From NCBI RefSeq assembly GCF_014654725.1, contig NZ_JACVZV010000018.1, forward strand, positions 1 to 64,000: 64,000 nucleotides of DNA. The letters are read 5' to 3'. The notes below the pieces were generated by a model. That model had not been told where the DNA came from, searched no databases, and was given only the letters and a program-made list of their open reading frames with translations. The translations under genes were made by a program, and so were the position numbers. The DNA comes from Vulcanococcus sp. Clear-D1. GTDB lineage: Bacteria > Cyanobacteriota > Cyanobacteriia > PCC-6307 > Cyanobiaceae. Each line of letters starts with the position of its first letter. Position 1 is the stretch's first letter. Positions 45,160 through 54,165 of this stretch are shown piece after piece.

Positions 45160-45440
45160 CCAGCACCCTTGCCTTGACCTTCCTCGCGGCGTTCAGCGAT
45201 CAATTCATCAGCCAGATCACGGTTGCCAGGCACCTGCGCGAAGCGCGCCTGCAGCCGCTGCTTGATCTGGTCCGCTTTTTCCAGCACGAGCCGTCCGGAT
45301 TCCTGGCGCGCCACCAGCCGATCGCCTTCGCCAAGGCCCAGCGAGCGGCGTAACGGTGCGGGGATCACAAGTCGCCCCTGGCGACCAAGGCTCACTTCAG
45401 CTGGGAGGGATGGTTCAGGCATCAGCGTGGAAGCTGCCAC
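45156..45440 (-). CDS. AbrB-type antitoxin of the VapC pair
   Basis: 94 aa from 45440; ATG 45422 (MPEPSLPAEV) is an equally good start. The AbrB DNA-binding fold is EVSLGRQGRLVIPAPLRRSLGLGEGDRLVARQESGRLVLEK, followed by a charged helix (KQRLQARFAQVPGNRDLADELIAERREE) that would neutralise the toxin. The gene overlaps the PIN gene by 4 bp. Upstream, GTGCCAC occurs twice 19 bp apart (45453-45459 and 45472-45478), a plausible autoregulatory operator. Confidence 0.87.
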   Translation of the reverse strand: MAASTLMPEPSLPAEVSLGRQGRLVIPAPLRRSLGLGEGDRLVARQESGRLVLEKADQIKQRLQARFAQVPGNRDLADELIAERREEGQGKGAG

Positions 45441-45452
45441 GGTTGTGGTTTA

Positions 45453-45478
45453 GTGCCACACAGCTTAGTTCGTGCCAC
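45453..45478. promoter_or_regulatory. Direct repeat upstream of the AbrB-VapC-helicase operon
   Basis: Two GTGCCAC units, with starts 19 bp (nearly two helical turns) apart, lie 13 to 38 bp upstream of the antitoxin start. Antitoxins of this class bind paired sites in their own promoters, so this is a candidate operator. Confidence 0.4.
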
Positions 45479-45493
45479 TGGAGCAAGTGTGTG

Positions 45494-46089
45494 TCAGGCC
45501 TGCCAGATCTCTGCTAAGTCGATCTGCAGACCAGGGAAGAGCTCTCCTGCATCCAGGGTTGTGACCGCCGCGAGGCGCTGCGGCGGGGCCTCACCGGCCT
45601 GCCAGATCTCCACTGCCTGTTCGGCGGGCAGCAGCAGCCAGCCAAGCCGGGCGCCATTGCGGCGGTAGAGCTCCATCTTCTGGTGCAGTGCGGTGCCGCC
45701 GCGCGGCCCTTCATCGCTGGGACTGGCCAGCTCCACCACCAGATCCGGGCAGAGCGGCGCGAAGCTGCGCTGTTGTTCCGGGGTCAATGCCTGCCAGCGT
45801 TCGAGATGCACCAGCGATGCATCCGGGCTGAGCACGGATCCGTCCGGCAGGCGGCTGGCTCGTAGGGCCAGGCCCAAAGCACGACCAGCGTGCTGGTGCG
45901 TGCGCTGGTCTCACTGCCGGTGGGCGTCGTGGTGATCAGGTGGCCATCGGCGGAGAGTTCCAGAACGGCATCTGGATTGGCCTCACACACCAGCTCAAAC
46001 TGCTCTGGGCTCAACCGCAGCTGCTGGGCTAGCTGCACAGGCCAGTGCAGGGGCTCCAGGCATGGGGCATCGGGTGCTGTTGCAACCAC
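45494..46089 (-). pseudogene. Uma2-family endonuclease-like gene, frameshifted
   Basis: Two overlapping frames hold the two halves. The 5' frame (46089 downward) encodes APCLEPLHWPVQLAQQLRLS, then LELSADGHLITTTPTGSET, the Uma2 N-terminal strand set. The 3' frame (to 45494) encodes ALRASRLPDGSVLSPDASLV, PDLVVELASPSDE, then the YRRNGARLGWLLLPAEQAVEIW segment. The conserved catalytic-core region PD...E is in the second half. About 15 residues normally present between TGSET and the second strand seem to be missing, so the break is probably a small out-of-frame deletion near 45870-45900. It is in the toxin-antitoxin island, typical territory for Uma2 genes. Confidence 0.75.
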
Positions 46090-46153
46090 CAGAGAACCTC
46101 AGGCTTGCCGTGTATTCAGGTTAAGAGCGGTGTCGCGAGGACGCTCGACATAG

Positions 46154-46175
46154 GATGCGTTGATGTTGACGCATC
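46154..46175. promoter_or_regulatory. Inverted repeat upstream of a VapB-like antitoxin
   Basis: GATGCGT / ACGCATC, a perfect 7-bp inverted repeat with an 8-bp spacer, ends 8 bp before the ATG at 46184. Position and symmetry fit the operator of a ribbon-helix-helix antitoxin. Confidence 0.45.
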
Positions 46176-46183
46176 ACAGCATC

Positions 46184-46426
46184 ATGCGGACAACGCTCGA
46201 TATCGACGACGACGTGCTCAGGGCTGCCAAGGAGCTGGCCCAACGGGAGCGGGTGTCCGCTGGGCAGGTGGTGTCACGTTTGCTCAGGCAGGCGATGACC
46301 GCATCGCAATCGCCAGCGCCGGTTGCACCTGAGGGCGTGGCGGGATTCCGGCCCTTCAGCAGTTCAAACCCGCAGGTGGTGACGAATGAGCAGGTCAACG
46401 CCATTCGTGATCAGGAAGGGCTTTGA
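46184..46426 (+). CDS. Ribbon-helix-helix antitoxin (VapB-like)
   Basis: 80 aa from ATG 46184; an in-frame start at 46160 would run through the likely operator. MRTTLDIDDDVLRAAKELAQRE followed by VSAGQVVSRLLRQAM is the standard type II antitoxin N-terminus (beta strand and two helices). The C-terminal half (FRPFSSSNPQVVTNEQVNAIRDQEGL) is the toxin-binding tail. Its TGA shares a base with the toxin ATG. Confidence 0.88.
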   Translation: MRTTLDIDDDVLRAAKELAQRERVSAGQVVSRLLRQAMTASQSPAPVAPEGVAGFRPFSSSNPQVVTNEQVNAIRDQEGL

Positions 46427-46869
46427 TGCGCGCTCTGTTGGATAGCAACGTTCTCATTGCTTTGTTGGATCCCGACCATCTGATGCATGCCGCCGCGCGG
46501 CGCTGGTTGGTCAGGGAGTTGGACGTCGGCTGGGCGAGCTGTCCGGTGACACAGAACGGCGTGTTGCGGATCCTGTCCCAGCCGGCTTACCCCAATCACA
46601 GGCCCGTGGCTGAAGTGGCTGAACGGTTGGCCGAAGCCTGTAGCCATCCCAGCCATCGCTTCTGGAGCGGTGGGGTCAGCCTGATCAGCCCTGCCGGCGT
46701 GGATTGGCGTCAGCTGCTCGGGCATCGCCAGGTCACGGATGCCTATCTGCTCGCCGTTGCTGTGGCGGAGGGAGGGCGCTTTGTCAGCTTTGATCAGCGC
46801 ATCTCAGTGGATCTGGTGCCGCAAGCCCGGCCTGAGCAGCTTGTGGTAATCGAGTGTGAGTCGCGTTAG
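46426..46869 (+). CDS. VapC-like PIN-domain toxin
   Basis: 147 aa from ATG 46426. PIN fold with ALLDSNVLIALLDPDH (Asp), VTQNGVLRILSQPAY (polar in place of the common Glu), VTDAYLLAVAVAEGGRFVSFDQRI (the DAYLLAVA form of the third-acid motif and the SFD fourth). This is the subfamily often annotated TA toxin VapC near cyanobacterial islands. The start is coupled to the antitoxin by a TGATG overlap. Confidence 0.9.
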   Translation: MRALLDSNVLIALLDPDHLMHAAARRWLVRELDVGWASCPVTQNGVLRILSQPAYPNHRPVAEVAERLAEACSHPSHRFWSGGVSLISPAGVDWRQLLGHRQVTDAYLLAVAVAEGGRFVSFDQRISVDLVPQARPEQLVVIECESR

Positions 46870-46918
46870 TTCAGCAGCGGTACGACGCATTGCCGCCAGG
46901 AGAGGAGCAATGCCGGTG

Positions 46919-46940
46919 ACGCCTTACGCTGGTAAGACGT
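46919..46940. promoter_or_regulatory. Near-perfect inverted repeat upstream of an AbrB antitoxin
   Basis: CTTAC / GTAAG with a 4-bp spacer is extended on both sides by ACG / CGT with one mismatch, giving a 22-bp dyad about 20 bp upstream of the antitoxin ATG at 46960. A TATGAC element (46949-46954) could be the -10 box, so repressor bound here would block transcription. Confidence 0.45.
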
Positions 46941-46959
46941 TGCGTGCTATGACGTTGAG

Positions 46960-47202
46960 ATGGATGCTCTGCTCACCCTCTCGTCCAAGGGGCAGTTGGT
47001 GATCCCGGCCCGGTTACGCCAGCTGTTGGGTCTTCAGCCTGGAGACCGGCTGGCGTTGAGTTTGGAGGCCGATGGTCTTCGCCTAGTTCCTCAGGATCCA
47101 CTCAAAACCCGATCCGCCCGTGCCTTGATCGGTTGTGCTGGGTACCAGGGGCCGCGACAGAGTTTGGAGCAGATGGATCCGGCGCTGTTTGCGCAGCCAT
47201 GA
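46960..47202 (+). CDS. AbrB-type antitoxin
   Basis: 80 aa. The AbrB fold is LLTLSSKGQLVIPARLRQLLGLQPGDRLALSLEADGLRLVP, with the SKGQLVIP motif and the GLQPGDRL turn. The tail (GCAGYQGPRQSLEQMDPALFAQP) is short and proline-rich and would contact the toxin. The stop overlaps the toxin start (ATGA). It is the third antitoxin of the island and uses the same AbrB type as the pair at 44779-45440, with different sequence. Confidence 0.88.
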   Translation: MDALLTLSSKGQLVIPARLRQLLGLQPGDRLALSLEADGLRLVPQDPLKTRSARALIGCAGYQGPRQSLEQMDPALFAQP

Positions 47203-47603
47203 CCCTGCCTGTGGCGCTCGACACCAATGTGTTGGTGCGGCTTCTGGTGAACGACGACCCAGCTCAGGCCGAGCTGGCCGCGGCTTGTATTGATGCCAGC
47301 GCCGGTTGTTTTGTGCCCATCACGGTGGCTTTGGAGCTGGAGTGGGTGCTGCGTGGGGCCTACAAGTTGCCGCGTGAGGGGGTGATCACGGCCTTTGAGG
47401 GGCTCCTCGCCATCCGTCACCTCCATCTCGAGCAGGAAGAGTTGGTGAGGCGAGCGTTGGATTGGCACCGCCAGGGGATGGACTTCGCCGATGCACTCCA
47501 TCTCGCCCGCAGTGAGGGTTGTGGGGCCATGGTGAGTTTTGACCAGAAACTGGCCCAGATGGCAGGACAGCTGAACCTTCAGCCCAGGGTCGAATCCCCT
47601 TGA
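47199..47603 (+). CDS. VapC-like PIN-domain toxin
   Basis: 134 aa from ATG 47199 (MTLPVALDTNVLVRLLVNDD). The PIN acids are Asp (LDTNVLVRLL), Glu in VALELEWVLRGAY, Asp in MDFADALHLARSEG and Asp in VSFDQKLAQMA, so all four catalytic positions are present and it is probably an active ribonuclease. The upstream open frame to 47133 belongs to the antitoxin region. It is convergent with gyrA with a 25-bp gap. Confidence 0.9.
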   Translation: MTLPVALDTNVLVRLLVNDDPAQAELAAACIDASAGCFVPITVALELEWVLRGAYKLPREGVITAFEGLLAIRHLHLEQEELVRRALDWHRQGMDFADALHLARSEGCGAMVSFDQKLAQMAGQLNLQPRVESP

Positions 47604-47628
47604 TGGTGCTCGTGGCCCCTTGGCGGAT

Positions 47629-50133
<2,505 letters not shown>

Positions 50134-50186
50134 CCGTGGCTCAGGCCGGGGGGGGGAAAGTGGCGCTCAGCCTACAGATCACGGGC

Positions 50187-51071
50187 TTATTCGTCGCCCA
50201 GGTCGTCGTTGCCGCCAGCATTGGCCTGGGCGCGCTCCACATCTGCCTTCAGGGCCGGCTCCGTGAGCAGCCGCGCAGCCGCGCTGCGCAGCCTGGGGCC
50301 CCAGAGCTGTTCCTTCTGCCAGCTGTCGAGCACGTAATTGGGTTCTTCGGCCAGGGCCTTGGCCGCCAGCTCCAGGCTTTCGGTGTTGCCGGGGGTTTTG
50401 CTGTTCAGGGCAGCGGCCAGGGCGAGGTTGGGCTCGGCGGCGGGTTTGATGTCCAGCACACGGCGCCAGCGCTTGATCGCATCCACGTCTTTGTTCTGCT
50501 CATAGAGCACCAGGGCCTGGTTGTTGATCGCTTCCCAGAAATCGCTTCGCAGCTTTGAGGCCCGCTCAAACGCCCCCAGCGCATCGCCCGGCTTGCCCAT
50601 CAGGATGAAGGCGTTGCCGAGATCGAAATAGGCACCGGCGTTGTTGCCGTCGAGCTTCAGGCCTTGGCGGATCAGTTCAGCGGCTTCTGAGGGGCGGCCG
50701 TCTTTGAGGGCCAGGGAGCCCTGGGCGAACAGGATGCCGGCGTTTTTGGGATCGAGCTCCCGCGCCTTGGCCAGCGACACCGCGGCCTCCTTGTCTTGGT
50801 TGCTGCGCAGCTGGGCCTCCGCCAGCAGCACCCAGCCGCGGGGATCGCTGGGAATCAGTTGCACGGTGAGGGCCGCCAACCGCGCCGCGTCTTCGGCCTG
50901 GCCTAATCGCAGCAGCCGCGCTGCCGCCTGGGCGATGCCAAGGCCTGCTCCCTCGAGGTTTTGCTCGCTTGGCACCACCACGTAGGGCACCAGCGCCTGC
51001 GCCGGTGCGGCGCTCAGGGCCGAAAACATCAACGGTGCTGCCGCCAGAACCTTCAACCAGCGCGCAGCCAT
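50187..51071 (-). CDS. TPR-repeat exported protein
   Basis: 294 aa with a signal peptide (AARWLKVLAAAPLMFSALSAAPAQALV). Several tetratricopeptide repeats follow: AARLAALTVQLIPSDPRGWV, AVSLAKARELDPKNAGILFAQGSL, AAELIRQGLKLDGNNAGAYFDLGNA, ALGAFERASKLRSDFWEAINN and AIKRWRRVLDIKPAAEP. TPRs are protein-binding scaffolds. It is probably periplasmic or lumenal and its partner is unknown. It is conserved between gyrA and queG in picocyanobacteria. The C-terminal tail is acidic (GGNDDLGDE). Confidence 0.88.
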   Translation of the reverse strand: MAARWLKVLAAAPLMFSALSAAPAQALVPYVVVPSEQNLEGAGLGIAQAAARLLRLGQAEDAARLAALTVQLIPSDPRGWVLLAEAQLRSNQDKEAAVSLAKARELDPKNAGILFAQGSLALKDGRPSEAAELIRQGLKLDGNNAGAYFDLGNAFILMGKPGDALGAFERASKLRSDFWEAINNQALVLYEQNKDVDAIKRWRRVLDIKPAAEPNLALAAALNSKTPGNTESLELAAKALAEEPNYVLDSWQKEQLWGPRLRSAAARLLTEPALKADVERAQANAGGNDDLGDE

Positions 51072-51098
51072 CGATGCAGGGCGATCACCAGGCGCAGG

Positions 51099-52037
51099 TT
51101 AGGCAGGGGCGCTCGCTCTGACAGCCGCACGGATGTTGCGCCGCCACATCGCCGGTTTGATTCGCCGCAGGGCGGAGGCCCGCAAGCGCTCATCCCACTC
51201 GGCATCGCTCCAGTCCAGGGCCTCCTCGGCGCGCAGATCGAGCCACCAGGGGCGCGGCTTCAGATCGGGATCGCTGCTGCTGGGCAGCGCGCGCTGATTC
51301 CACGGACACACGTCCTGGCAGATGTCGCACCCAGCCACCCAGCCCTCCAGGGAATCGGCGATCGCGGTGGGGAGTTCGGGATCGCGGTTTTCGATCGTGT
51401 GAAAGGCGATGCAGCGGCGGGCATCCACCACGAAGGGTTCACGGATCGCATCGGTGGGGCAGGCCTCCAGGCAGGCGCTACAGGCACCGCAGGCCGGCAC
51501 CGCCGGTGGATCGGCCGGCAGCTCGAGGGTGGTGAGCAGGTGGCCGATCAGCAGCCAGGAGCCGTGCTCGTGGCTGATCAGGTTGCTGTGTTTGCCAATC
51601 CAGCCCAGGCCGGCTTCTTCGGCCCAGGCTTTGTCGAGCAGCGGGCTGCTGTCCACACAGGCGCGCCAACCGGCGCCAGGCGCCTGGTTTTCCAGCCAGC
51701 GCCCCAGGGCTCGCAGCCGCCCATCGATCACTCGGTGGTAGTCGCGCCCCCAGCCGTAACGGGCCACCTTGAGGCTGCCGGGGGCTCGCTCCGCTTCCAC
51801 CCAGTAGGGCAGCCCCACCGCCACCACGCTGCGTACCCCTGGCAGCAGCGCTTCCACCGCCCGCCGGCGCGGATCCGCCATCCAGGCCATGTCGGCTTGA
51901 TGCCCCGCCGCCAGCCAGCGCTCCAGGGCGGCGGTGCGCAGCCGCAGCCGTTCGCTGCCTGCGGCGGAAGCAATGCCCACCGCTGCAAAGCCCAGCTGCC
52001 GGGCCTGTTGCTTGAGGGTGTCAGCGAGTTCCACCAC
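51099..52037 (-). CDS. queG: Epoxyqueuosine reductase
   Basis: 312 aa. Cobalamin-dependent iron-sulfur enzyme for the last step of queuosine synthesis in tRNA. N-terminal QLGFAAVGIASAAGSERLRL with WLAAGHQADMAWM, then VAVGLPYW, and two [4Fe-4S] motifs CGACSACLEACPTDAI and CDICQDVCPWNQ. An Asp/Arg catalytic region DSSPLLDKAWAEEAGLGWIGKH is present. B12 dependence links it loosely to cobH in this window. It is divergent from the HpsJ-like gene. Confidence 0.95.
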   Translation of the reverse strand: MVELADTLKQQARQLGFAAVGIASAAGSERLRLRTAALERWLAAGHQADMAWMADPRRRAVEALLPGVRSVVAVGLPYWVEAERAPGSLKVARYGWGRDYHRVIDGRLRALGRWLENQAPGAGWRACVDSSPLLDKAWAEEAGLGWIGKHSNLISHEHGSWLLIGHLLTTLELPADPPAVPACGACSACLEACPTDAIREPFVVDARRCIAFHTIENRDPELPTAIADSLEGWVAGCDICQDVCPWNQRALPSSSDPDLKPRPWWLDLRAEEALDWSDAEWDERLRASALRRIKPAMWRRNIRAAVRASAPA

Positions 52038-52069
52038 CCCTACGATTGCGCGATTGCATCAGCACCACT

Positions 52070-52720
52070 GTGAGTTCAGCAGCGTCCGGCCGATTCGGCA
52101 CCCTGTTCCGTTGGCTGGGCATCACCCTCGTGGTGCTCCTGTTCCTGCAGCTTCTGGCGGTGCTCACCGTGAACGGCTGGGGCGAAGAGAGCTTCCGCCA
52201 GCTGCTTGCCACCACGTTGGTCACCCAGTCGCCGATGGCGTTTGTGGGGATGCTGCTGATGCTGATCGGTCAGCGCCTGGATGAGCCGGTGCCTGGCCGC
52301 ACCCCGCTGCGCTGGTTTGTGTGTGTGGTGAGCGCCGTGTTGGCGCTGGCCGTGTTGATCACGATTCCGGTGAGCATCAGCGGCGATCGCGCCGTGAGCG
52401 ATCAGGCCAACCAGGCTTTGCTCGCTCAGCGCGGTCAACTGGAGATGGCCAAGGCCCAGCTGGAGAACCCCCAGGTGCTCGAGCAGGTGATCGCCCAGGG
52501 CGAGCAAGCCGGTCAGATCCCGGCTACCGCCAGCGATGCCGACAAGAAAAAGGCAGCTCAGGCCTTCATGAACCGCCAGCTGGATCAGGCTGAAGATCAG
52601 CTTAAGCAGGCCGAAAACCGCCGCGATCTGGCGGCCAACCAGCGCCGCATTGGCGGCACGGGCACCGCTGTTGTGCTGCTGGTGGCCTTCACCCTGCTGG
52701 CGGTGGTGGCCGTTCTGTGA
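52070..52720 (+). CDS. HpsJ-like membrane protein
   Basis: 216 aa from GTG 52070 (VSSAASGRFGTLFRWLG); TTG 52046 is in frame. Three or four transmembrane helices: LGITLVVLLFLQLLAVLTV, MAFVGMLLMLIG, WFVCVVSAVLALAVLITIPV, and a final GTAVVLLVAFTLLAVVAVL. Between them is a long soluble coiled stretch (about 110-185, rich in Gln/Ala/Glu). This layout matches the family annotated HpsJ, first linked to polysaccharide secretion in filamentous cyanobacteria; a role here is not established. It sits between queG and DUF502, as in related genomes. Confidence 0.75.
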   Translation: MSSAASGRFGTLFRWLGITLVVLLFLQLLAVLTVNGWGEESFRQLLATTLVTQSPMAFVGMLLMLIGQRLDEPVPGRTPLRWFVCVVSAVLALAVLITIPVSISGDRAVSDQANQALLAQRGQLEMAKAQLENPQVLEQVIAQGEQAGQIPATASDADKKKAAQAFMNRQLDQAEDQLKQAENRRDLAANQRRIGGTGTAVVLLVAFTLLAVVAVL

Positions 52721-52776
52721 GGGCGGCTGGCTAAGTTGCGGGTTGGACTCTTTTCACCGGACGCCCCGGCCTGTCA

Positions 52777-53526
52777 TTGGTGCAATCCAGTCCCAGACCT
52801 GAGCAGCCCCTGGGCGATCGCCTCCAGCAGGACCTCAAGAACGACCTGATCGCCGGCCTGCTGGTGGTGATCCCGTTGGCCACCACCATCTGGTTGGCCA
52901 CCACGGTGACGCGCTTTGTGCTGGCGTTTCTCACTTCGATCCCCAAGCAGCTCAACCCCTTCAACACCCTGGATCCGATCCTCCAGGAGTTGATCAACCT
53001 CGGGCTGGGTCTGTTGGTGCCTCTGCTCGGGATCCTGTTGATCGGCCTGATGGCCCGCAACATCGTGGGCCGCTGGTTGCTCGAATTCGGCGAGGGAACC
53101 CTGCAGCGCATCCCCGTGGCGGGCAGCGTCTACAAAACCCTCAAGCAGCTGCTGGAAACCTTCCTGAGGGATAACTCCAGCCGCTTCCGCCGGGTGGTGT
53201 TGGTGGAATACCCGCGCGAGGGCCTCTATGCCCTGGGGTTTGTGACGGGCGTGCTCGGCGCCACCCTCTCCGCCGGCTTTGATCAGCCGATGCTGAGCGT
53301 GTTCATCCCCACGGCCCCCAACCCCACCACCGGCTGGTATGCCGTGGTGCCCGAAGCCTCGGTGAAAGACCTCGACCTCTCGGTGGAGGATGCCTTCCGC
53401 ACGATCATCTCGGCCGGCATCGTCAACCCCGACGAGCGCGAAACCCCCGCCAGCCGCAGCTTCTCCAGCCTGCTGGCCCAGCTTCGGGCCCCGGCCTATT
53501 CCCCTCTTCCCTCCAACAAGGCCTGA
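52777..53526 (+). CDS. DUF502 membrane protein
   Basis: 249 aa. Two transmembrane helices near the N-terminus: LIAGLLVVIPLATTIWLATTVT and LINLGLGLLVPLLGILLIGLMA. The conserved soluble core follows: RNIVGRWLLEFGEGTLQRIPVAGSVYKTLKQL, VVLVEYPREGLYALGFVTG, VFIPTAPNPTTGWYAVVP and the DLDLSVEDAFRTIISAGIV segment. Function unknown in bacteria; a plant homologue is linked to chloroplast and stress roles. Its stop overlaps nusB by one base (TGATG). Confidence 0.9.
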   Translation: MVQSSPRPEQPLGDRLQQDLKNDLIAGLLVVIPLATTIWLATTVTRFVLAFLTSIPKQLNPFNTLDPILQELINLGLGLLVPLLGILLIGLMARNIVGRWLLEFGEGTLQRIPVAGSVYKTLKQLLETFLRDNSSRFRRVVLVEYPREGLYALGFVTGVLGATLSAGFDQPMLSVFIPTAPNPTTGWYAVVPEASVKDLDLSVEDAFRTIISAGIVNPDERETPASRSFSSLLAQLRAPAYSPLPSNKA

Positions 53527-54152
53527 TGCAGAGCCGCACCGTTGCCCGTGAACTGGCCCTGCTGATGCTCGGCCAGATCAGTGATCGTCAGCCGGCGGCT
53601 GACATGCCCCTCGATGCGCTGTTGCAGCAGGCGCAGGCGTCGCTGAGCCAGCACGTGCGTGAGGCCTTGGATCAGGCCGCCACTGATCTGCAGGCCGCGC
53701 AGCAACAGCTGCTCGACAGCGAACTGCAGGATCAGGGCGGAGCCGAGCAGATCCCGCGCGTGCGCCAACACCTGCAGGAGGGCCTCGCCCATGCCGAGCA
53801 GGGCCTCAACCGCCTCTCCGCCAGCCTTGAGCTGCCCCGGCTGCTGATGCTTTCCGATCAGGATGAGATCCGCCGCGGTGCCGTGGATCGCACTCGGGCT
53901 GTGTTGCGCAGCCGTGAGGACCTCGATCAGCGCCTCGACGCCGTGATGGAAGGCTGGCGCCTCACCCGCCTGCCCCGCATCGACCGCGACATCCTGCGCC
54001 TCGCTGCCGTGGATATCGAGCAGTTCAACACCCCCGCCGCCGTGGCCTGCAACGAAGCCGTGGAGCTGGCCAACCGCTACAGCGACGAACAGGGCCGCCG
54101 CATGATCAACGGCGTGCTGCGCCGCTTCACCAGCGCCCCCGCCAAGGGCTGA
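53526..54152 (+). CDS. nusB: Transcription antitermination factor NusB
   Basis: 208 aa, longer than the 140-aa norm because of a helical insert. The N-terminus SRTVARELALLMLGQISDRQ matches the RNA-binding face, the middle is a Gln/Ala-rich coil (about 40-95), and the C-terminus carries LTRLPRIDRDILRLAAVDI, NTPAAVACNEAVELANRYSDEQGRRMINGVL. NusB with NusE/S10 antiterminates rRNA transcription. It follows DUF502 with a one-base overlap and is 13 bp upstream of ftsY; all three are read together. Confidence 0.94.
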   Translation: MQSRTVARELALLMLGQISDRQPAADMPLDALLQQAQASLSQHVREALDQAATDLQAAQQQLLDSELQDQGGAEQIPRVRQHLQEGLAHAEQGLNRLSASLELPRLLMLSDQDEIRRGAVDRTRAVLRSREDLDQRLDAVMEGWRLTRLPRIDRDILRLAAVDIEQFNTPAAVACNEAVELANRYSDEQGRRMINGVLRRFTSAPAKG

Positions 54153-54165
54153 TCAGGAGGCGCCC

